From NCBI RefSeq assembly GCF_900129495.1, contig NZ_FQVX01000003.1:434001-498000 (forward strand): a DNA stretch of 64,000 nucleotides, read 5' to 3'. The notes under the pieces were generated by a model. The model saw nothing but the letters and a program-made list of their open reading frames with translations, searched no databases and was not told where the DNA came from. This DNA comes from Geodermatophilus nigrescens (GTDB lineage Bacteria; Actinomycetota; Actinomycetes; Mycobacteriales; Geodermatophilaceae). Positions within the stretch are counted from its first letter, which is position 1; every line of letters starts with the position of its first letter. Positions 17,682-29,204 of this stretch are shown here, piece after piece. The position numbers and the translations under genes are program-made.

Positions 17682-18971
17682 GTGACGACTCCGACCGCCG
17701 GAGGCGGTACCGCCGGGGGCAGTGCCGACGTCGTCGTGGTGGGTGCCGGCCCCGCGGGGTCGGCGGCCGCCTGGGCGCTGGCCACCGTCGGGCTCGACGT
17801 CGTCGTGCTGGAGAAGGCCCGGTTCCCCCGGGAGAAGGTCTGCGGCGACGGCCTCACGCCACGCGCGGTCAAGGCGCTCGACGAGATGGGCGTCGACGTC
17901 TCCCCGGCCGCGGGCTGGGTCCGGCACCGGGGGCTGCGCGTCTTCGGCGGCGGGCAGGTCGTCGAGGTCGACTGGCCGTCGCTGGACTCCTGGCCGTCCT
18001 ACGGCCTCATCCGGCAGCGCAGGGACCTCGACCCGATGCTGGCCGAGCACGCCGTGGCCGCCGGCGCCCGGCTCGAGCAGGAGGTCACCGTCACCGACCC
18101 GCTGCTCGACGACGCCGGCCGGGTCGCGGGCGTGCACGCGCAGGCCGGGCCCGGGAAGGAGCCGGTCACCTGGCGGGCGCCGCTGGTCGTGTCCGCGGAG
18201 GGCCTGTCGGGCCGGCTGGCCAAGGCCATCGGGCTGACCCGCCGCGAGGACCGGCCGCTCGGCGTCGCCGTCCGCCGCTACGTGCGGACGCCGCGCGGCG
18301 AGGATGACTACCTCGACATCTCCTTCGACCTGTCCGCCGAGGGCCCGACCGCCGACTCCATGCCCGGCTACGGCTGGTCGTTCGGCATGGGCGACGGCAC
18401 CGCCAACGTCGGCTTCGGCCTGCTCGACACCCGCCGCGGCGGGGAGACCGACGCGCGCACCGTGCTGCGCCGCTGGCTGGCGACGCTGCCGCCGGAGTGG
18501 CAGCTGGGCGAGGAGCACGCGGTCACCCCGCTGCGCGGCGCCGGCCTGCCCATGGCGCTCAACCGCGGCCCCGCCTACACCCGGGGGCTGCTGCTGGCCG
18601 GCGACACCGCGGGCGTGGTGAACCCGTTCAACGGCGAGGGCATCAGCTACGCGCTGGAGACCGGCCGGATGGCCGGTGAGACGGCGGCCGCCGCGCTGCG
18701 CGCACCCGAGGGCCCGGCCCGCGAAGCGGTGCTGCGCGCCTACCCCGAGCGGCTGCGCGAGGCCTACGGCCGCCACCACCGGCTCGGCACGGCCTTCCTG
18801 GCGCTGCTCGACCGCCCCGGCCTGGTCCGCTTCGCCACCGCGCACGGGCTCAAGCGCCCGACGATGGTGAACGCGGCGCTGCGGCTCATGGGCAACCTCT
18901 CCGACGGCCGCGACGGCGACCGGTTCGACCGCGCGGTCGCCGTCCTCACCCGGCTGACGCCCTCGGTCTGA
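17682..18971 (+). CDS. Geranylgeranyl reductase-family FAD oxidoreductase (MenJ-like)
   Basis: A 429-residue flavoprotein. The N-terminal dinucleotide motif VVVVGAGPAGSAAAWALA (residues 16-33) is followed by VVVLEKARFPREKVCGDGLTPRAVKAL, the CGxG signature of geranylgeranyl reductases. LLAGDTAGVVNPFNGEGISYALETGR near residue 305 is the second FAD motif. In mycobacteria a close relative, MenJ, saturates one isoprene of the menaquinone side chain; the men/nuo setting here makes that role likely but unproven. The GTG at 17682 is preferred to the GTG at 17655 because GAGGGGG lies seven bases before it. Confidence 0.88.
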   Translation: MTTPTAGGGTAGGSADVVVVGAGPAGSAAAWALATVGLDVVVLEKARFPREKVCGDGLTPRAVKALDEMGVDVSPAAGWVRHRGLRVFGGGQVVEVDWPSLDSWPSYGLIRQRRDLDPMLAEHAVAAGARLEQEVTVTDPLLDDAGRVAGVHAQAGPGKEPVTWRAPLVVSAEGLSGRLAKAIGLTRREDRPLGVAVRRYVRTPRGEDDYLDISFDLSAEGPTADSMPGYGWSFGMGDGTANVGFGLLDTRRGGETDARTVLRRWLATLPPEWQLGEEHAVTPLRGAGLPMALNRGPAYTRGLLLAGDTAGVVNPFNGEGISYALETGRMAGETAAAALRAPEGPAREAVLRAYPERLREAYGRHHRLGTAFLALLDRPGLVRFATAHGLKRPTMVNAALRLMGNLSDGRDGDRFDRAVAVLTRLTPSV

Positions 18972-19038
18972 CCTGGCCGTCGCGGCGGTCCGTGACCGGA
19001 CCGTGACCGCCCGATGTGAACTCACTCACCCCCGGTGC

Positions 19039-19067
19039 TTCCATCCCCCGGGGTCGCGGCATAGGCT
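19039..19067 (+). promoter_or_regulatory. Putative nuo operon promoter
   Basis: TAGGCT (19062-19067) is a reasonable minus-10 box. TTCCAT (19039-19044) lies 17 bases upstream as a weak minus-35. Transcription would start near 19074, six bases before the Rex-type palindrome. Confidence 0.45.
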
Positions 19068-19079
19068 CGATGCACCAGT

Positions 19080-19097
19080 TTGTGAAATTCTTCACAA
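19080..19097. promoter_or_regulatory. Rex-type operator upstream of nuoA
   Basis: The 18-bp sequence TTGTGAAATTCTTCACAA is a perfect inverted repeat, TTGTGAA-N4-TTCACAA, equal to the accepted Rex consensus. It starts 13 bases after the minus-10 box, where a repressor would block initiation. Rex responds to NADH/NAD+ and is known to control nuo in Streptomyces. The core also fits TGTGA-N6-TCACA, so a CRP/GlxR-type regulator is the main alternative. Confidence 0.8.
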
Positions 19098-19124
19098 GCG
19101 TTCGAGTCGCCGAGGGAGGCGCCG

Positions 19125-19487
19125 GTGCTGTCGGCCTACGTCCCCATCGTGGGTCTGTTCGCGCTCGCCGCGGCCTTCGCGCTGTTCTCCGTGGCGGTCG
19201 CGCCGTACGTCGGCCCGCGCCGCTACAACCGGGCGAAGCTCGAGGCCTACGAGTGCGGCATCGAGCCGGTCGACCAGCCGCTGCAGGGCGGCCGGTTCCC
19301 GGTCAAGTACTACCTGACGGCGATGCTGTTCATCGTCTTCGACATCGAGATCGTCTTCCTCTACCCGTGGGCCGTCGCCAACGACGCGCTGGGCCTGTTC
19401 GGCCTGGTCGAGATGGTCGTCTTCATCGCCACCGTCTTCCTCGCCTACGCCTACGTCTGGCGCCGCGGCGGCCTCGAGTGGGACTGA
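19125..19487 (+). CDS. nuoA: NADH-quinone oxidoreductase subunit A
   Basis: A 120-residue small membrane subunit of respiratory complex I, part of the hinge that couples the quinone site to the proton-pumping arm. Three hydrophobic helices are seen, with the conserved loop [47 protein letters not shown], including the invariant ECG and the DxE of helix 2 (quoted in part: YECGIEP, FDIEIVF). The GTG at 19125 follows GGGAGG by five bases and gives the usual family length. It is the first gene of the operon, downstream of the Rex-type palindrome. Confidence 0.96.
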   Translation: MLSAYVPIVGLFALAAAFALFSVAVAPYVGPRRYNRAKLEAYECGIEPVDQPLQGGRFPVKYYLTAMLFIVFDIEIVFLYPWAVANDALGLFGLVEMVVFIATVFLAYAYVWRRGGLEWD

Positions 19488-19521
19488 CGGGCGTGACCCC
19501 GACGGCGAGGAGCTGACACAC

Positions 19522-20199
19522 ATGGGTCTCGAGGAGAAGCTGCCGAGCGGCTTCCTGCTCACCACGGTCGAGAAGCTCGTCAACTGGACGCGCAAGTCGT
19601 CGCTGTGGCCGGCCACCTTCGGCCTGGCCTGCTGCGCCATCGAGATGATGGCCACCGGCGCCGGCCGCTACGACCTCGCGCGCTTCGGCATGGAGGTCTT
19701 CCGCGCCTCCCCGCGCCAGGCCGACCTGATGATCGTCGCCGGCCGGGTGAGCCAGAAGATGGCGCCGGTCCTGCGGCAGATCTACGACCAGATGCCCGAG
19801 CCGCGCTGGGTGCTCGCCATGGGCGTGTGCGCCAGCTCCGGCGGCATGTTCAACAACTACGCGGTGGTGCAGGGCGTGGACCACGTCGTCCCCGTCGACA
19901 TGTACCTGCCCGGCTGCCCGCCGCGCCCGGAGATGCTGATGGACGCCATCCTCAAGCTCCACCACAAGATCCAGAACGAGCCGCTGGGCGCCCGGCGGGC
20001 CCGCCAACTCGAGCAGGACCGGGCCGAGGGCCGCGCCCGCGACCTGCTGGTCGAGATGCCCTCGAGCATCCGCGCCGACAAGGAGGCCCGGCGGGCCTAC
20101 GAGGAGGCCGCGGCGGCCGGCCGCACCGGCCAGTTCCTCATCGAGCGGCGCGGCGGCAACGCCGTCCTGCTGCCCGAGCAGTACGGCGGTGCCCGGTGA
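19522..20199 (+). CDS. nuoB: NADH-quinone oxidoreductase subunit B
   Basis: A 225-residue peripheral-arm subunit (PSST homologue) that binds cluster N2, the last Fe-S centre before quinone. The adjacent cysteine pair is in [14 protein letters not shown] (about residue 37), and further ligands are in [13 protein letters not shown] and [16 protein letters not shown]. The conserved region ends near residue 160. The remaining ~65 residues form a charged tail ([15 protein letters not shown]) common in actinobacteria. The stop overlaps the nuoC GTG by four bases. Confidence 0.97.
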   Translation: MGLEEKLPSGFLLTTVEKLVNWTRKSSLWPATFGLACCAIEMMATGAGRYDLARFGMEVFRASPRQADLMIVAGRVSQKMAPVLRQIYDQMPEPRWVLAMGVCASSGGMFNNYAVVQGVDHVVPVDMYLPGCPPRPEMLMDAILKLHHKIQNEPLGARRARQLEQDRAEGRARDLLVEMPSSIRADKEARRAYEEAAAAGRTGQFLIERRGGNAVLLPEQYGGAR

Positions 20200-20933
20200 C
20201 CGGCCCCGGCGACCGCAGCGGCGCCGACGCCAGCCAGGGCGTCGCGGCACCGTCCGGCGGCTTCCGCAAGGGCGCGTTCGGCGTCTCCGGCAGCGGCGAC
20301 ACCTCCGGCTTCGGCGGTCTGGTCCGCGTCGAGCCCGGCGGCGCGGTCGCGCTGCACTCCACCGAGCGACCCTACGGCGGCTGGTTCGACGAGGTCACCG
20401 ACGCGCTGGCCGAGGCGGTCGGCGAGGCCACCTACGCCGCCGCCGTCCAGCGGGTGCTGGTCGACCGCGGGGAGATCACCTACTTCGTCGCCCGCGAGCA
20501 CCTGCTCACCCTCGTCCGGGCGCTGCGCGACGACGACGCGCTGCGCTTCGAGCTGTGCAGCAGCGTCTCCGGCGTCGACTACGAGGGGAGCGGCGGTCCG
20601 GTGACGACGCCGGGCCGGCCACGGCTGCACGTCGTCTACCACCTGACGTCGATGACCTACCGGCGCCGGATCCGGCTCGAGGTGGCCGTCACCGTCGAGG
20701 ACCCGCACGTCCCGTCGGTGTCCGGGATCTACCCGACGGCGGACTGGCACGAGCGGGAGACCTACGACATGTTCGGCATCGTCTTCGACGGCCACCCCGC
20801 GCTCACCCGGATCCTGATGCCCGACGACTGGGACGGGTACCCGCAGCGCAAGGACTACCCGCTCGGCGGCGTCCCGGTGGAGTACCACGGCGCCACGATC
20901 CCGCCGCCGGACACCCGCCGGAGCTACCGGTGA
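20196..20933 (+). CDS. nuoC: NADH-quinone oxidoreductase subunit C
   Basis: A 245-residue peripheral-arm subunit of complex I (30 kDa subunit). The diagnostic run [22 protein letters not shown] and the following [21 protein letters not shown] lie at about residues 172-225 (each shown in part). An N-terminal glycine/serine-rich extension of about 45 residues precedes the conserved domain, as in other actinobacteria. The GTG at 20196 overlaps the nuoB stop and the stop overlaps the nuoD GTG, so B-C-D-E are translationally coupled. Confidence 0.96.
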   Translation: MTGPGDRSGADASQGVAAPSGGFRKGAFGVSGSGDTSGFGGLVRVEPGGAVALHSTERPYGGWFDEVTDALAEAVGEATYAAAVQRVLVDRGEITYFVAREHLLTLVRALRDDDALRFELCSSVSGVDYEGSGGPVTTPGRPRLHVVYHLTSMTYRRRIRLEVAVTVEDPHVPSVSGIYPTADWHERETYDMFGIVFDGHPALTRILMPDDWDGYPQRKDYPLGGVPVEYHGATIPPPDTRRSYR

Positions 20934-22252
20934 CCGCCACGCAGGACCCGTACGCCGGGTCGCGCGAGACCACCGAGGGCCGCGTCTACACGGTCACCGG
21001 CGGCGACTGGGACCAGACCTTCGGCAGCGACCTCACCGGCGAGGAGCGCCTCGTCGTCAACATGGGGCCGCAGCACCCCTCCACGCACGGCGTGCTGCGG
21101 CTGGTGCTCGACCTCGAGGGCGAGACGGTGACCAAGGCGCGGGTGGTCATCGGCTACCTGCACACCGGCATCGAGAAGAACACCGAGTACCGCACCTGGA
21201 CGCAGGGCACGACGTTCGTGACGCGGATGGACTACCTGTCGCCGCTGTTCAACGAGGCCGGCTACTGCATGGCCGTCGAGAAGCTCCTCGGCATCGAGGT
21301 GCCGCAGCGGGCGCAGACCATCCGCGTGCTGGTCATGGAGATCAACCGGATCGCCTCGCACCTGGTGTGCCTGGCCACCGGCGGCATGGAGCTCGGCGCG
21401 CTCACCGGCATGACCAACGGCTTCCGGGAGCGGGAGATGTGCCTCGACCTGCTCGAGGAGATCACCGGCCTGCGGATGAACCACGCCTACATCCGCCCCG
21501 GCGGCGTCGCGCAGGACCTGCCGCCGGGCGCCGAGCAGTCGATCCGCGAGTGGCTCCGGGTCATGCCCGGGCAGCTGGCCGGCTACCACCAGATGCTCAC
21601 CGCCCAGCCGATCTGGCAGCGGCGGCTCAAGGACGTCGGGTACCTCGACGTCACCGGGTGCCTGGCGCTCGGCGTCACCGGGCCGCCGCTGCGCGCCACC
21701 GGCCTGGCCTGGGACCTGCGCAAGATCGAGCCCTACCTCGGCTACGAGACCTACGACTTCGAGGTGCCCACCGCCGACACATCCGACGCCTGGGGCCGCT
21801 TCCTGGTCCGGATGGCGGAGATGCACGAGTCGCTGCGGATCGTCGAGCAGGCCCTCGACCGGCTCGAGCCCGGCCCGGTCATGGTCGAGGACAGGAAGAT
21901 CGCCTGGCCCGCCCAGCTGTCCCTCGGCGCCGACGGCATGGGCAACTCCCTCGACCACGTCCGGCACATCATGGGCACCTCGATGGAGGCCCTGATCCAC
22001 CACTTCAAGCTGGTCACCGAGGGCTTCCGGGTGCCGGCCGGGCAGGTGTACGTGCCGGTCGAGTCGCCGCGCGGGGAGCTCGGCTACCACGTGGTCAGCG
22101 ACGGCAGCACCCGCCCGTGGCGCGTCCACGTGCGCGACCCCAGCTTCGTGAACCTGCAGGCCACCGCGGCGATGAGCGAGGGCGGCATGATCGCCGACGT
22201 CATCGCCGCGATCGCCTCGCTCGACCCGGTGATGGGAGGTGTCGACCGGTGA
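20930..22252 (+). CDS. nuoD: NADH-quinone oxidoreductase subunit D
   Basis: A 440-residue 49 kDa-type subunit that forms most of the quinone-binding cavity with NuoB. Family blocks visible are [19 protein letters not shown] (about residue 40), [48 protein letters not shown] and the C-terminal [20 protein letters not shown]. The quinone-site histidine of HPSTHG is present. The GTG at 20930 overlaps the nuoC stop. The length is normal for the family. Confidence 0.97.
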   Translation: MTATQDPYAGSRETTEGRVYTVTGGDWDQTFGSDLTGEERLVVNMGPQHPSTHGVLRLVLDLEGETVTKARVVIGYLHTGIEKNTEYRTWTQGTTFVTRMDYLSPLFNEAGYCMAVEKLLGIEVPQRAQTIRVLVMEINRIASHLVCLATGGMELGALTGMTNGFREREMCLDLLEEITGLRMNHAYIRPGGVAQDLPPGAEQSIREWLRVMPGQLAGYHQMLTAQPIWQRRLKDVGYLDVTGCLALGVTGPPLRATGLAWDLRKIEPYLGYETYDFEVPTADTSDAWGRFLVRMAEMHESLRIVEQALDRLEPGPVMVEDRKIAWPAQLSLGADGMGNSLDHVRHIMGTSMEALIHHFKLVTEGFRVPAGQVYVPVESPRGELGYHVVSDGSTRPWRVHVRDPSFVNLQATAAMSEGGMIADVIAAIASLDPVMGGVDR

Positions 22253-23268
22253 CCGCCCTGCCCGGATCGGCGGAGGGCGCGGCGACGACGGGACTGGTCG
22301 ACAGCCCCGTCGCGCCCGCGGCCGCCGACCTGCCGCCGCTGACCGAGCGGACCCGGCTCGAGGCGCGGGAGATCATGGCCCGCTACCCGCAGCCGCGCTC
22401 GGCGCTGCTCCCGATGCTGCACCTGGTGCAGAGCTACCAGGGCTACGTCAGCCCCGAGGGCATCGGGCTGTGCGCCGAGGAGCTCGGCCTGACCCGCGCC
22501 GAGGTGGGCGCGGTCGCGACCTTCTACACGATGTACAAGCGCCGCCCGACCGGCCGGCACATCGTCAGCGTCTGCACCAACACGCTGTGCGCCGTCCTCG
22601 GCGGGCAGCGGATCATGGACGCCCTGTCCGACGACCTCGGCGTCCACCACGACGAGACCGCCGCCGACGGGTCGGTCACCCTCGAGCACGCCGAGTGCCT
22701 GGCGGCCTGCGACTACGCGCCCGTGGTCACCGTCGACTACGAGTTCTACGACCAGCAGGACGTCGACAGCGCCCGCGCGCTGGTGGCGGCGCTGCGGCGC
22801 GGCGAGAAGCCGCACCCCACCCGGGGTGCGCCGCTCACCGACTTCCGCGGCGTCTCCCGCCAGCTCGCCGGCTTCTCCCAGCACGCCGACGCCGCGGCCG
22901 CCGCGGCCGCCGTCGACGCGCCGGGGGAGTGGGGCCCGACGCTGGCCGGGGTCCGGCTCGCCGCCGAGCGCGGCGAGTCCGCGCCGCCGATGACCGGCCC
23001 CGAGCCGGAGCCCGCCGACGCCGGCGAGCCCGCCGACACCGTCGCGCCGTCGGGCCGCACGGGCGAGACGCCCGAGAAGGAGGCCGCCGACGCCCGCGTC
23101 GCCGCGGCCGACAACCCCGCCGAGCGGGCCGGCGCCGCGCAGGCGCACCCCGACGAGGGCACCGAGTACGGCCGCCGCACCCCCGGCGGCCCCCGTCCCA
23201 CCCCCGACACCCCCGCGGGCACCGAGCCGGGCACCTCCGGCCAGGGGCCCGCGACCCGGGAGGCCTGA
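22249..23268 (+). CDS. nuoE: NADH-quinone oxidoreductase subunit E with long disordered tail
   Basis: A 339-residue 24 kDa-type subunit carrying the N1a [2Fe-2S] cluster. The conserved part (about residues 30-200) holds [14 protein letters not shown] and the ligand pattern CTNTLC...[10 protein letters not shown]. coli NuoE is about 166 residues, so roughly 130 extra C-terminal residues, rich in Ala, Gly, Pro, Glu and Thr, extend beyond the fold. That tail looks disordered. Actinobacterial NuoE proteins often have such tails; no role is known to me. The GTG overlaps the nuoD stop. Confidence 0.95.
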   Translation: MTALPGSAEGAATTGLVDSPVAPAAADLPPLTERTRLEAREIMARYPQPRSALLPMLHLVQSYQGYVSPEGIGLCAEELGLTRAEVGAVATFYTMYKRRPTGRHIVSVCTNTLCAVLGGQRIMDALSDDLGVHHDETAADGSVTLEHAECLAACDYAPVVTVDYEFYDQQDVDSARALVAALRRGEKPHPTRGAPLTDFRGVSRQLAGFSQHADAAAAAAAVDAPGEWGPTLAGVRLAAERGESAPPMTGPEPEPADAGEPADTVAPSGRTGETPEKEAADARVAAADNPAERAGAAQAHPDEGTEYGRRTPGGPRPTPDTPAGTEPGTSGQGPATREA

Positions 23269-23271
23269 CCC

Positions 23272-24600
23272 ATGCCCCTCACCCCCGTCCTCACCTCGCG
23301 CTGGGGCGCCGACCAGCCCTGGCGGCTGTCCACCTACGAGTCCCTCGGCGGCTACTCGGCGCTGCGCACCGCGCTGACCATGCAGCCCGACGAGCTGGTC
23401 TCCCTGGTCAAGGACTCCGGCCTGCGCGGCCGCGGCGGCGCGGGCTTCCCCACCGGCATGAAGTGGAGCTTCATCCCGCAGCCCAAGCCCGGGGAGACGC
23501 CCACGGGGCCCGCCGCGATGCCCAAGTACCTCGTGGTCAACGCCGACGAGGGGGAGCCGGGCACCTGCAAGGACCTGCCGCTGATGATGACCGACCCGCA
23601 CTCCCTGGTGGAGGGCGTGATCATCTCGGCGTACGCGATCCGCTGCCGGTTCGCCGTCATCTACGTCCGCGGCGAGGCCGTGCACGCCCACCGGCGGCTG
23701 GTGTCCGCCGTCGAGGAGGCCTACGCGGCCGGCTACCTCGGCAGCGACGTCCTCGGCTCGGGCTGGGACCTGGAGCTGGTCGTGCACGCCGGCGCCGGTG
23801 CCTACATCTGCGGCGAGGAGACGGCGCTGCTCGACTCGCTCGAGGGCTACCGCGGCCAGCCGCGGCTCAAGCCGCCGTTCCCCGCGGTCGCCGGCCTGTA
23901 CGGCGCCCCGACGGTGATCAACAACGTGGAGACGCTGGCCACCGTGCCGTTCGTCGTCCGCGGCGGCGCCGAGTGGTTCAAGGAGTTCGGGCCGGAGAAG
24001 TCGCCCGGGCCGAAGATCTACTCGCTCTCGGGCCGGGTGAACCGCCCCGGCCAGTACGAGGCCCCGATGGGCACCACCATGCGCGAGCTGCTGGAGATGG
24101 CCGGCGGCGTGCGCGCCGGGCACGAGCTCAAGTTCTGGACGCCGGGCGGCTCGTCGACGCCGTACTTCACCGCCGAGCACCTCGACGTCCCGCTCGACTT
24201 CGACTCCGTGGCCGCCGCGGGCTCCATGCTCGGCACCACCGCGCTCATGGTGTTCGACGAGACCGACTCGATCGTCGAGGCCACCCTGCGGTTCACCCAG
24301 TTCTACGCGCACGAGTCCTGCGGCAAGTGCACCCCGTGCCGCGAGGGGACCTACTGGCTGGTGCAGGTGCTGCAGCGCCTCGTCGACGGCTCCGGCACGG
24401 CCGCCGACCTCGACCTGCTGACCGACACCTGCGACAACATCCTCGGCCGCTCGTTCTGCGCCCTTGGTGACGGCGCGACCAGCTGCATCACCAGCTCGCT
24501 CAAGTACTTCCGCGACGACTACGTCGCCCTGCTGCCGCCCGAGGAGCAGGCCCGCCTGGGCCGCTCCCTGCGCCTCGAGCCCGTCGGAGTCGCCTCGTGA
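23272..24600 (+). CDS. nuoF: NADH-quinone oxidoreductase subunit F (NADH- and FMN-binding)
   Basis: A 442-residue flavoprotein, the entry point for electrons from NADH. The glycine-rich NADH/FMN loop [16 protein letters not shown] is at about residues 51-66 and [14 protein letters not shown] at about residue 86. The N3 [4Fe-4S] ligands lie in [15 protein letters not shown] (about residues 347-361) plus a later cysteine in [17 protein letters not shown] 23272 is four bases after nuoE. It forms the NADH dehydrogenase module with NuoE and NuoG. Confidence 0.97.
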   Translation: MPLTPVLTSRWGADQPWRLSTYESLGGYSALRTALTMQPDELVSLVKDSGLRGRGGAGFPTGMKWSFIPQPKPGETPTGPAAMPKYLVVNADEGEPGTCKDLPLMMTDPHSLVEGVIISAYAIRCRFAVIYVRGEAVHAHRRLVSAVEEAYAAGYLGSDVLGSGWDLELVVHAGAGAYICGEETALLDSLEGYRGQPRLKPPFPAVAGLYGAPTVINNVETLATVPFVVRGGAEWFKEFGPEKSPGPKIYSLSGRVNRPGQYEAPMGTTMRELLEMAGGVRAGHELKFWTPGGSSTPYFTAEHLDVPLDFDSVAAAGSMLGTTALMVFDETDSIVEATLRFTQFYAHESCGKCTPCREGTYWLVQVLQRLVDGSGTAADLDLLTDTCDNILGRSFCALGDGATSCITSSLKYFRDDYVALLPPEEQARLGRSLRLEPVGVAS

Positions 24601-27071
24601 CCGTGACCCCCGTGAGCCCGGAGCCCGCGGCGGCCGTCCCGCCCGGCGTCCCCGGACCGCACACCCCGCCCGACGCCGTCCACTGCACCATCGACGGCTT
24701 CGACGTCGCCGTGCCCAAGGGGACGCTCATCATCCGGGCGGCCGAGATGGTCGGCATCCAGATCCCGCGGTTCTGCGACCACCCGCTGCTCGACCCCGTC
24801 GGCGCCTGCCGGCAGTGCCTGGTGGAGGTGGAGGGCCAGCGCAAGCCGGTGGCCTCCTGCACCATGCCGGTCACCGACGGCATGGCGGTGAAGACGCAGC
24901 TGACCAGCGCGGTCGCCGACAAGGCGCAGCAGGGCACGATGGAGCTGCTGCTGATCAACCACCCGCTGGACTGCCCGGTCTGCGACAAGGGCGGCGAGTG
25001 CCCGCTGCAGAACCAGGCGATGAGCAACGGCCGCGGCGAGACCCGGTTCGTCGACGTCAAGCGGACCTACCCCAAGCCGCTGCCGATCAGCACCGAGATC
25101 CTGCTCGACCGCGAGCGCTGCGTGCTGTGCGCCCGCTGCACCCGGTTCTCCCAGCAGGTGGCCGGTGACCCGTTCATCGAGCTGTTCGAGCGGGGCGCGC
25201 TGGAGCAGGTCGCCGTCGACCAGGACGAGCCGTTCTCCTCCTACTTCTCGGGCAACACCACGCAGATCTGCCCGGTCGGCGCGCTCACCAGCGCGCAGTA
25301 CCGGTTCCGCTCGCGGCCGTTCGACCTGCGCAGCGAGCCGTCGGTCTGCGAGCACTGCTCGTCGGGCTGCTCGATGCGCACCGACTACCGGCGCGGCAAG
25401 GTCATGCGCCGGCTGGCCGGCGAGGACCCGGCGGTCAACGAGGAGTGGACCTGCGACAAGGGCCGCTTCGCGTACCGCTACGCCACCAGCAACGACCGGC
25501 TGACCACCCCGCTGGTCCGCCGCGACGGCGTCCTGGAGCCGGCGTCCTGGCCGGAGGCCTGGGCCGCCGCGGCCGAGGGGCTGCGCGCGGCCCGCGCGGC
25601 CGGCGGCGTCGGCGTGCTGCCCGGTGGCCGGCTGACGGTCGAGGACGCCTACGCCTACGCGAAGTTCGCCCGCGTGGTGCTGGGCACCCACGACGTCGAC
25701 GCCCGCGCCCGCGCGCACTCGCCCGAGGAGCAGGCGTTCCTGGCCGCGCACGTGGCGGGCACCGGCCCCGGCCGGGACGCGGTCACCTACGACGACCTTG
25801 CGGCCGCACCGGCCGTGCTCCTGGCCGGCTTCGAGCCGGAGGAGGAGTCGCCCATCGTCTTCCTGCGCCTGCGCAAGGCCGTGCGGACGGGGTCGCTCAC
25901 CGTCTACGACCTCGCGCCGTTCGCCACCCGCGCGGCGCAGAAGCTCCAGGCCACCGTGCTGGTCACCCGACCCGGCGACGAGGCCCGCGCGCTCGGCGCG
26001 CTGGCCGAGGGCAGCTGGGGCGGCCCGGCGGTCGAGGCGCTGCGGCAGCCCGGCACGGTGGTCCTGGCCGGCGAGCGCCTGGCCGAGGTGCCCGGCGCGT
26101 TCACCGCGCTGGCCGCCCTCGCCCGCGCCACCGGCGCCCGGCTGGCCTGGGTGCCGCGGCGGGCCGGCGAGCGCGGCGCGGTGGAGGCCGGCGCGCTGCC
26201 GGGCCTGCTGCCCGGCGGCCGCCCGGTCGCCGACCCGGTGGCCGCGGCCGAGGTCGCCGCGCTGTGGGGCGTCGACCCGGCCGACCTGCCGGCCACGCCG
26301 GGCCGCGACACCACCGGGATCCTCACCGCCGCCCGCGACGGCCGGCTCGCCGGCCTGCTCGTCGGCGGCGTCGACCCCGCCGACCTGCCCGACCCGGCGC
26401 TGGCCGAGGCCGCGCTGGCCGCCGCGGGCTTCGTCGTCAGCCTCGAGCAGCGGCTCTCCGCCGTCACCGAGCACGCCGACGTCGTCCTGCCGGTGGCCGC
26501 CGCGCCCGAGAAGGCCGGCAGCTACCTCGACTGGGAGGGCCGGGTGCGGTCCTTCGACGCCACGCTGCACGGCACCGGCCAGCTGCCCGACGGCCGGGTG
26601 CTGCACGGCCTGGCCGACCTCATGGACGCCGACCTGCGGCTGCCCACGCCCGAGGCGGCCCGCGCGGAGCTCGCCGCCCTGGGCGACACCGGCGCCCGCG
26701 CCGACGGCGCCGGTCTCGACGTCGCCCCCGCAGTGGCGCCCGAGCCCGCCGACGGCGAGGCGCTGCTGGCCTCGTGGCGGCAGCTGCTCGACGCCGGCAC
26801 CCTACAGCGCGACGAGCCCGAGCTCGCCGGCACCGCCCGGCCGCCGGTGGCCCGCATCGGCGCGGAGGCGGCCGCCCGGCTCGGCCTGGCCGACGGCGAC
26901 CCGCTCACCGTCACCGGCGCGACCGGCTCGGTGACGCTGCCGGTGCTGGTCACCGAGATGCCCGACGGCATCGTGTGGCTGCCCATGCGCTCACCCGGCA
27001 GCGAGGTCCGCGCCGGCCTCGGCACCGCCCCCGGCGGCCTGGTCCGCCTCGGCACCGGAGGGGCGGCCTGA
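24597..27071 (+). CDS. nuoG: NADH-quinone oxidoreductase subunit G
   Basis: An 824-residue iron-sulfur subunit. The N-terminal ferredoxin domain shows [21 protein letters not shown] (in part: [10 protein letters not shown]), then [18 protein letters not shown], then the 4Fe-4S pair [12 protein letters not shown] and [28 protein letters not shown] starts the molybdopterin-oxidoreductase-like domain, which here is alanine-rich and divergent. A C-terminal molydopterin dinucleotide-like domain ends the protein. The GTG at 24597 overlaps the nuoF stop and its own stop overlaps the nuoH ATG. Confidence 0.96.
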   Translation: MTVTPVSPEPAAAVPPGVPGPHTPPDAVHCTIDGFDVAVPKGTLIIRAAEMVGIQIPRFCDHPLLDPVGACRQCLVEVEGQRKPVASCTMPVTDGMAVKTQLTSAVADKAQQGTMELLLINHPLDCPVCDKGGECPLQNQAMSNGRGETRFVDVKRTYPKPLPISTEILLDRERCVLCARCTRFSQQVAGDPFIELFERGALEQVAVDQDEPFSSYFSGNTTQICPVGALTSAQYRFRSRPFDLRSEPSVCEHCSSGCSMRTDYRRGKVMRRLAGEDPAVNEEWTCDKGRFAYRYATSNDRLTTPLVRRDGVLEPASWPEAWAAAAEGLRAARAAGGVGVLPGGRLTVEDAYAYAKFARVVLGTHDVDARARAHSPEEQAFLAAHVAGTGPGRDAVTYDDLAAAPAVLLAGFEPEEESPIVFLRLRKAVRTGSLTVYDLAPFATRAAQKLQATVLVTRPGDEARALGALAEGSWGGPAVEALRQPGTVVLAGERLAEVPGAFTALAALARATGARLAWVPRRAGERGAVEAGALPGLLPGGRPVADPVAAAEVAALWGVDPADLPATPGRDTTGILTAARDGRLAGLLVGGVDPADLPDPALAEAALAAAGFVVSLEQRLSAVTEHADVVLPVAAAPEKAGSYLDWEGRVRSFDATLHGTGQLPDGRVLHGLADLMDADLRLPTPEAARAELAALGDTGARADGAGLDVAPAVAPEPADGEALLASWRQLLDAGTLQRDEPELAGTARPPVARIGAEAAARLGLADGDPLTVTGATGSVTLPVLVTEMPDGIVWLPMRSPGSEVRAGLGTAPGGLVRLGTGGAA

Positions 27072-28573
27072 TGCTGCTCGCCGCACCCGACCAGCCGACG
27101 CTCGAGGACTTCGGGTCGGACGTCTGGTGGATCGTGCTCATCAAGATCGTCGGCGTCTTCGTCGTGCTCGTGCTGATGACGCTGTTCGCGATCGTCTTCG
27201 AGCGCAAGGTCGTCTCGCGGATGCAGCAGCGGGTCGGCCCCAACCGGGTCGGGCCGCGCGGGTCGCTGCAGAGCCTCGCCGACGGGCTGAAGCTCGCCTT
27301 CAAGGAAGACATCATGCCGGCGCTCGCCGACAAGCCGGTGTACTTCCTGGCCCCGGTGATCGCCGCCGTCCCGGCGTTCCTGGCCTTCTCGGTCATCCCG
27401 CTCGGGCCGACGGTGAGCATCTTCGGCGAGCGCACGCCGCTGCAGCTCACCGACGCCCCCATCGGCGTGCTCGTCGTGCTCGCCTGCTCGGCGATGGGCG
27501 TCTACGGCATCGTGCTCGCCGGCTGGGCGTCGGGCTCCACCTACCCGCTGCTCGGCGGCCTGCGCAGCGCCGCGCAGATGGTCAGCTACGAGATCGCGAT
27601 GGGGCTGTCGATCGTCGCGGTGTTCCTCTACGCCGGCACGATGTCGACGTCGGAGATCGTGGCGGCGCAGGCCGACGGCACGCAGCTGTCCTTCTTCGGC
27701 TTCGAGTTCACCGGCCCCGGCTGGTACGCCGTGCTGCTGCCGGTCAGCTTCGTCATCTACGCCATCGCCGTCGTCGGCGAGACCAACCGGGCGCCCTTCG
27801 ACCTCCCCGAGGCCGAGTCCGAGCTGGTCGGCGGGTTCCACACCGAGTACTCGTCCCTGAAGTTCGCGCTGTTCTTCCTCGCCGAGTACATCAACATGGT
27901 CACCGTCTCGGCCCTGGCCGCGACGCTGTTCCTCGGCGGCTGGCGGGCCCCGTGGCCGCTGTCGATCTGGGACGGCGCCAACTCCGGCTGGTGGCCGATG
28001 CTGTGGTTCTTCCTCAAGGTCTGCCTGGCGCTGTTCGTCTTCATCTGGCTGCGCGGCACGCTGCCCCGGCTCCGCTACGACCAGTTCATGCGCTTCGGGT
28101 GGAAGGTGCTCGTCCCGACGGCGCTGGTGTGGATCCTCGCCGTCGCCACGATGCGCACCGTCTCCCGCGAGGCCGACCTGTCCACCGGCGAGGTGGCCGT
28201 CTTCGTCGGCGTGCCGATCGCCCTGGTGGTGCTGCTCGGCCTGTCGATCGCCAGCCGGGCCAGCAACCGCGACACCCGGCTCATGGCCGAGGAGGCCGCG
28301 GCCGGCGGGGTGCACGCCGTCGACCCCGAGCCCGACGTGCTGCCGCCGGCCGGGCCGCGCACCCGCCCGGCGCAGCGCACCGGGCCCGCCCGCGCCGAGG
28401 GCGGGTTCCCGGTCCCGCCGATGGACCTCACCGTCCCGCCGTCGCCCCGGCTGCGGCGCGCCGAGCCCGTGGGCGCCCGCCGGTCCGAGGGCGGGGTCGT
28501 CGGCACCGGCCGCCGAGCCGGCGGCACCGCGGGCGCCACCGCCACCAGCCCACAGGAGGACAGCGATGACTGA
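27071..28573 (+). CDS. nuoH: NADH-quinone oxidoreductase subunit H
   Basis: A 500-residue membrane subunit (ND1) that joins the quinone cavity to the proton pumps. Eight hydrophobic helices run to about residue 395. Signature segments are [34 protein letters not shown] and [27 protein letters not shown] (in part: [14 protein letters not shown]). A C-terminal tail of roughly 95 residues, rich in Pro, Arg and Gly, is extra compared with E. coli and looks disordered. The gene overlaps nuoG by one base and nuoI by eight. Confidence 0.96.
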   Translation: MLLAAPDQPTLEDFGSDVWWIVLIKIVGVFVVLVLMTLFAIVFERKVVSRMQQRVGPNRVGPRGSLQSLADGLKLAFKEDIMPALADKPVYFLAPVIAAVPAFLAFSVIPLGPTVSIFGERTPLQLTDAPIGVLVVLACSAMGVYGIVLAGWASGSTYPLLGGLRSAAQMVSYEIAMGLSIVAVFLYAGTMSTSEIVAAQADGTQLSFFGFEFTGPGWYAVLLPVSFVIYAIAVVGETNRAPFDLPEAESELVGGFHTEYSSLKFALFFLAEYINMVTVSALAATLFLGGWRAPWPLSIWDGANSGWWPMLWFFLKVCLALFVFIWLRGTLPRLRYDQFMRFGWKVLVPTALVWILAVATMRTVSREADLSTGEVAVFVGVPIALVVLLGLSIASRASNRDTRLMAEEAAAGGVHAVDPEPDVLPPAGPRTRPAQRTGPARAEGGFPVPPMDLTVPPSPRLRRAEPVGARRSEGGVVGTGRRAGGTAGATATSPQEDSDD

Positions 28574-29204
28574 GCCCACCCCCGCGGGGGCCGGCGCGGC
28601 CGGGCGCACCGGCGGCGAGGTCGAGCGGGCCGGCCGCGACGGCGGCGCGGCGCCCGCCCGGCGCAGCCTGCTGCCCGCGCCCGGGCAGGGCTTCGGCGTC
28701 ACCTTCGCCCAGATGTTCAGGAAGGTGACCACCGAGCAGTACCCCGAGGTCCCGAAGGTGACCAAGCCGCGCTACCACGGCCGGCACGTGCTCAACCGGC
28801 ACCCCGACGGCCTGGAGAAGTGCGTCGGCTGCGAGCTGTGCGCCTGGGCGTGCCCGGCCGACGCCATCTACGTCGAGGGCGGGGACAACACCGAGGACGC
28901 CCGCTACTCGCCGGGGGAGCGGTACGGCGCCGTCTACCAGATCAACTACCTGCGCTGCATCTTCTGCGGGCTGTGCATCGAGGCCTGCCCCACCCGCTCG
29001 CTGACGATGAGCAACGACTTCGAGCTCGCCGACGACGACCGGCAGAGCCTCATCTACACCAAGGAGCAGCTCATGGCGCCGCTCCTGCCCGGCATGGAGG
29101 CCCCGCCGCACGCCATGCGCCTCGGCGACGACGAGAAGGCGTACTACGTGCGCGAGCCCGAGGCCGGGTCCGCCGCCGAGCCGGTCACGGCGGAGCGGGC
29201 ATGA
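28566..29204 (+). CDS. nuoI: NADH-quinone oxidoreductase subunit I
   Basis: A 212-residue ferredoxin-like subunit with two [4Fe-4S] clusters (N6a, N6b) that feed electrons to NuoB. The ligand motifs are [12 protein letters not shown] (about residues 86-97) and [12 protein letters not shown] (about residues 132-143). A ~35-residue glycine/alanine-rich leader precedes an amphipathic segment ([13 protein letters not shown]). The ATG lies eight bases inside the end of nuoH, and the stop overlaps nuoJ by four bases. Confidence 0.96.
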   Translation: MTEPTPAGAGAAGRTGGEVERAGRDGGAAPARRSLLPAPGQGFGVTFAQMFRKVTTEQYPEVPKVTKPRYHGRHVLNRHPDGLEKCVGCELCAWACPADAIYVEGGDNTEDARYSPGERYGAVYQINYLRCIFCGLCIEACPTRSLTMSNDFELADDDRQSLIYTKEQLMAPLLPGMEAPPHAMRLGDDEKAYYVREPEAGSAAEPVTAERA

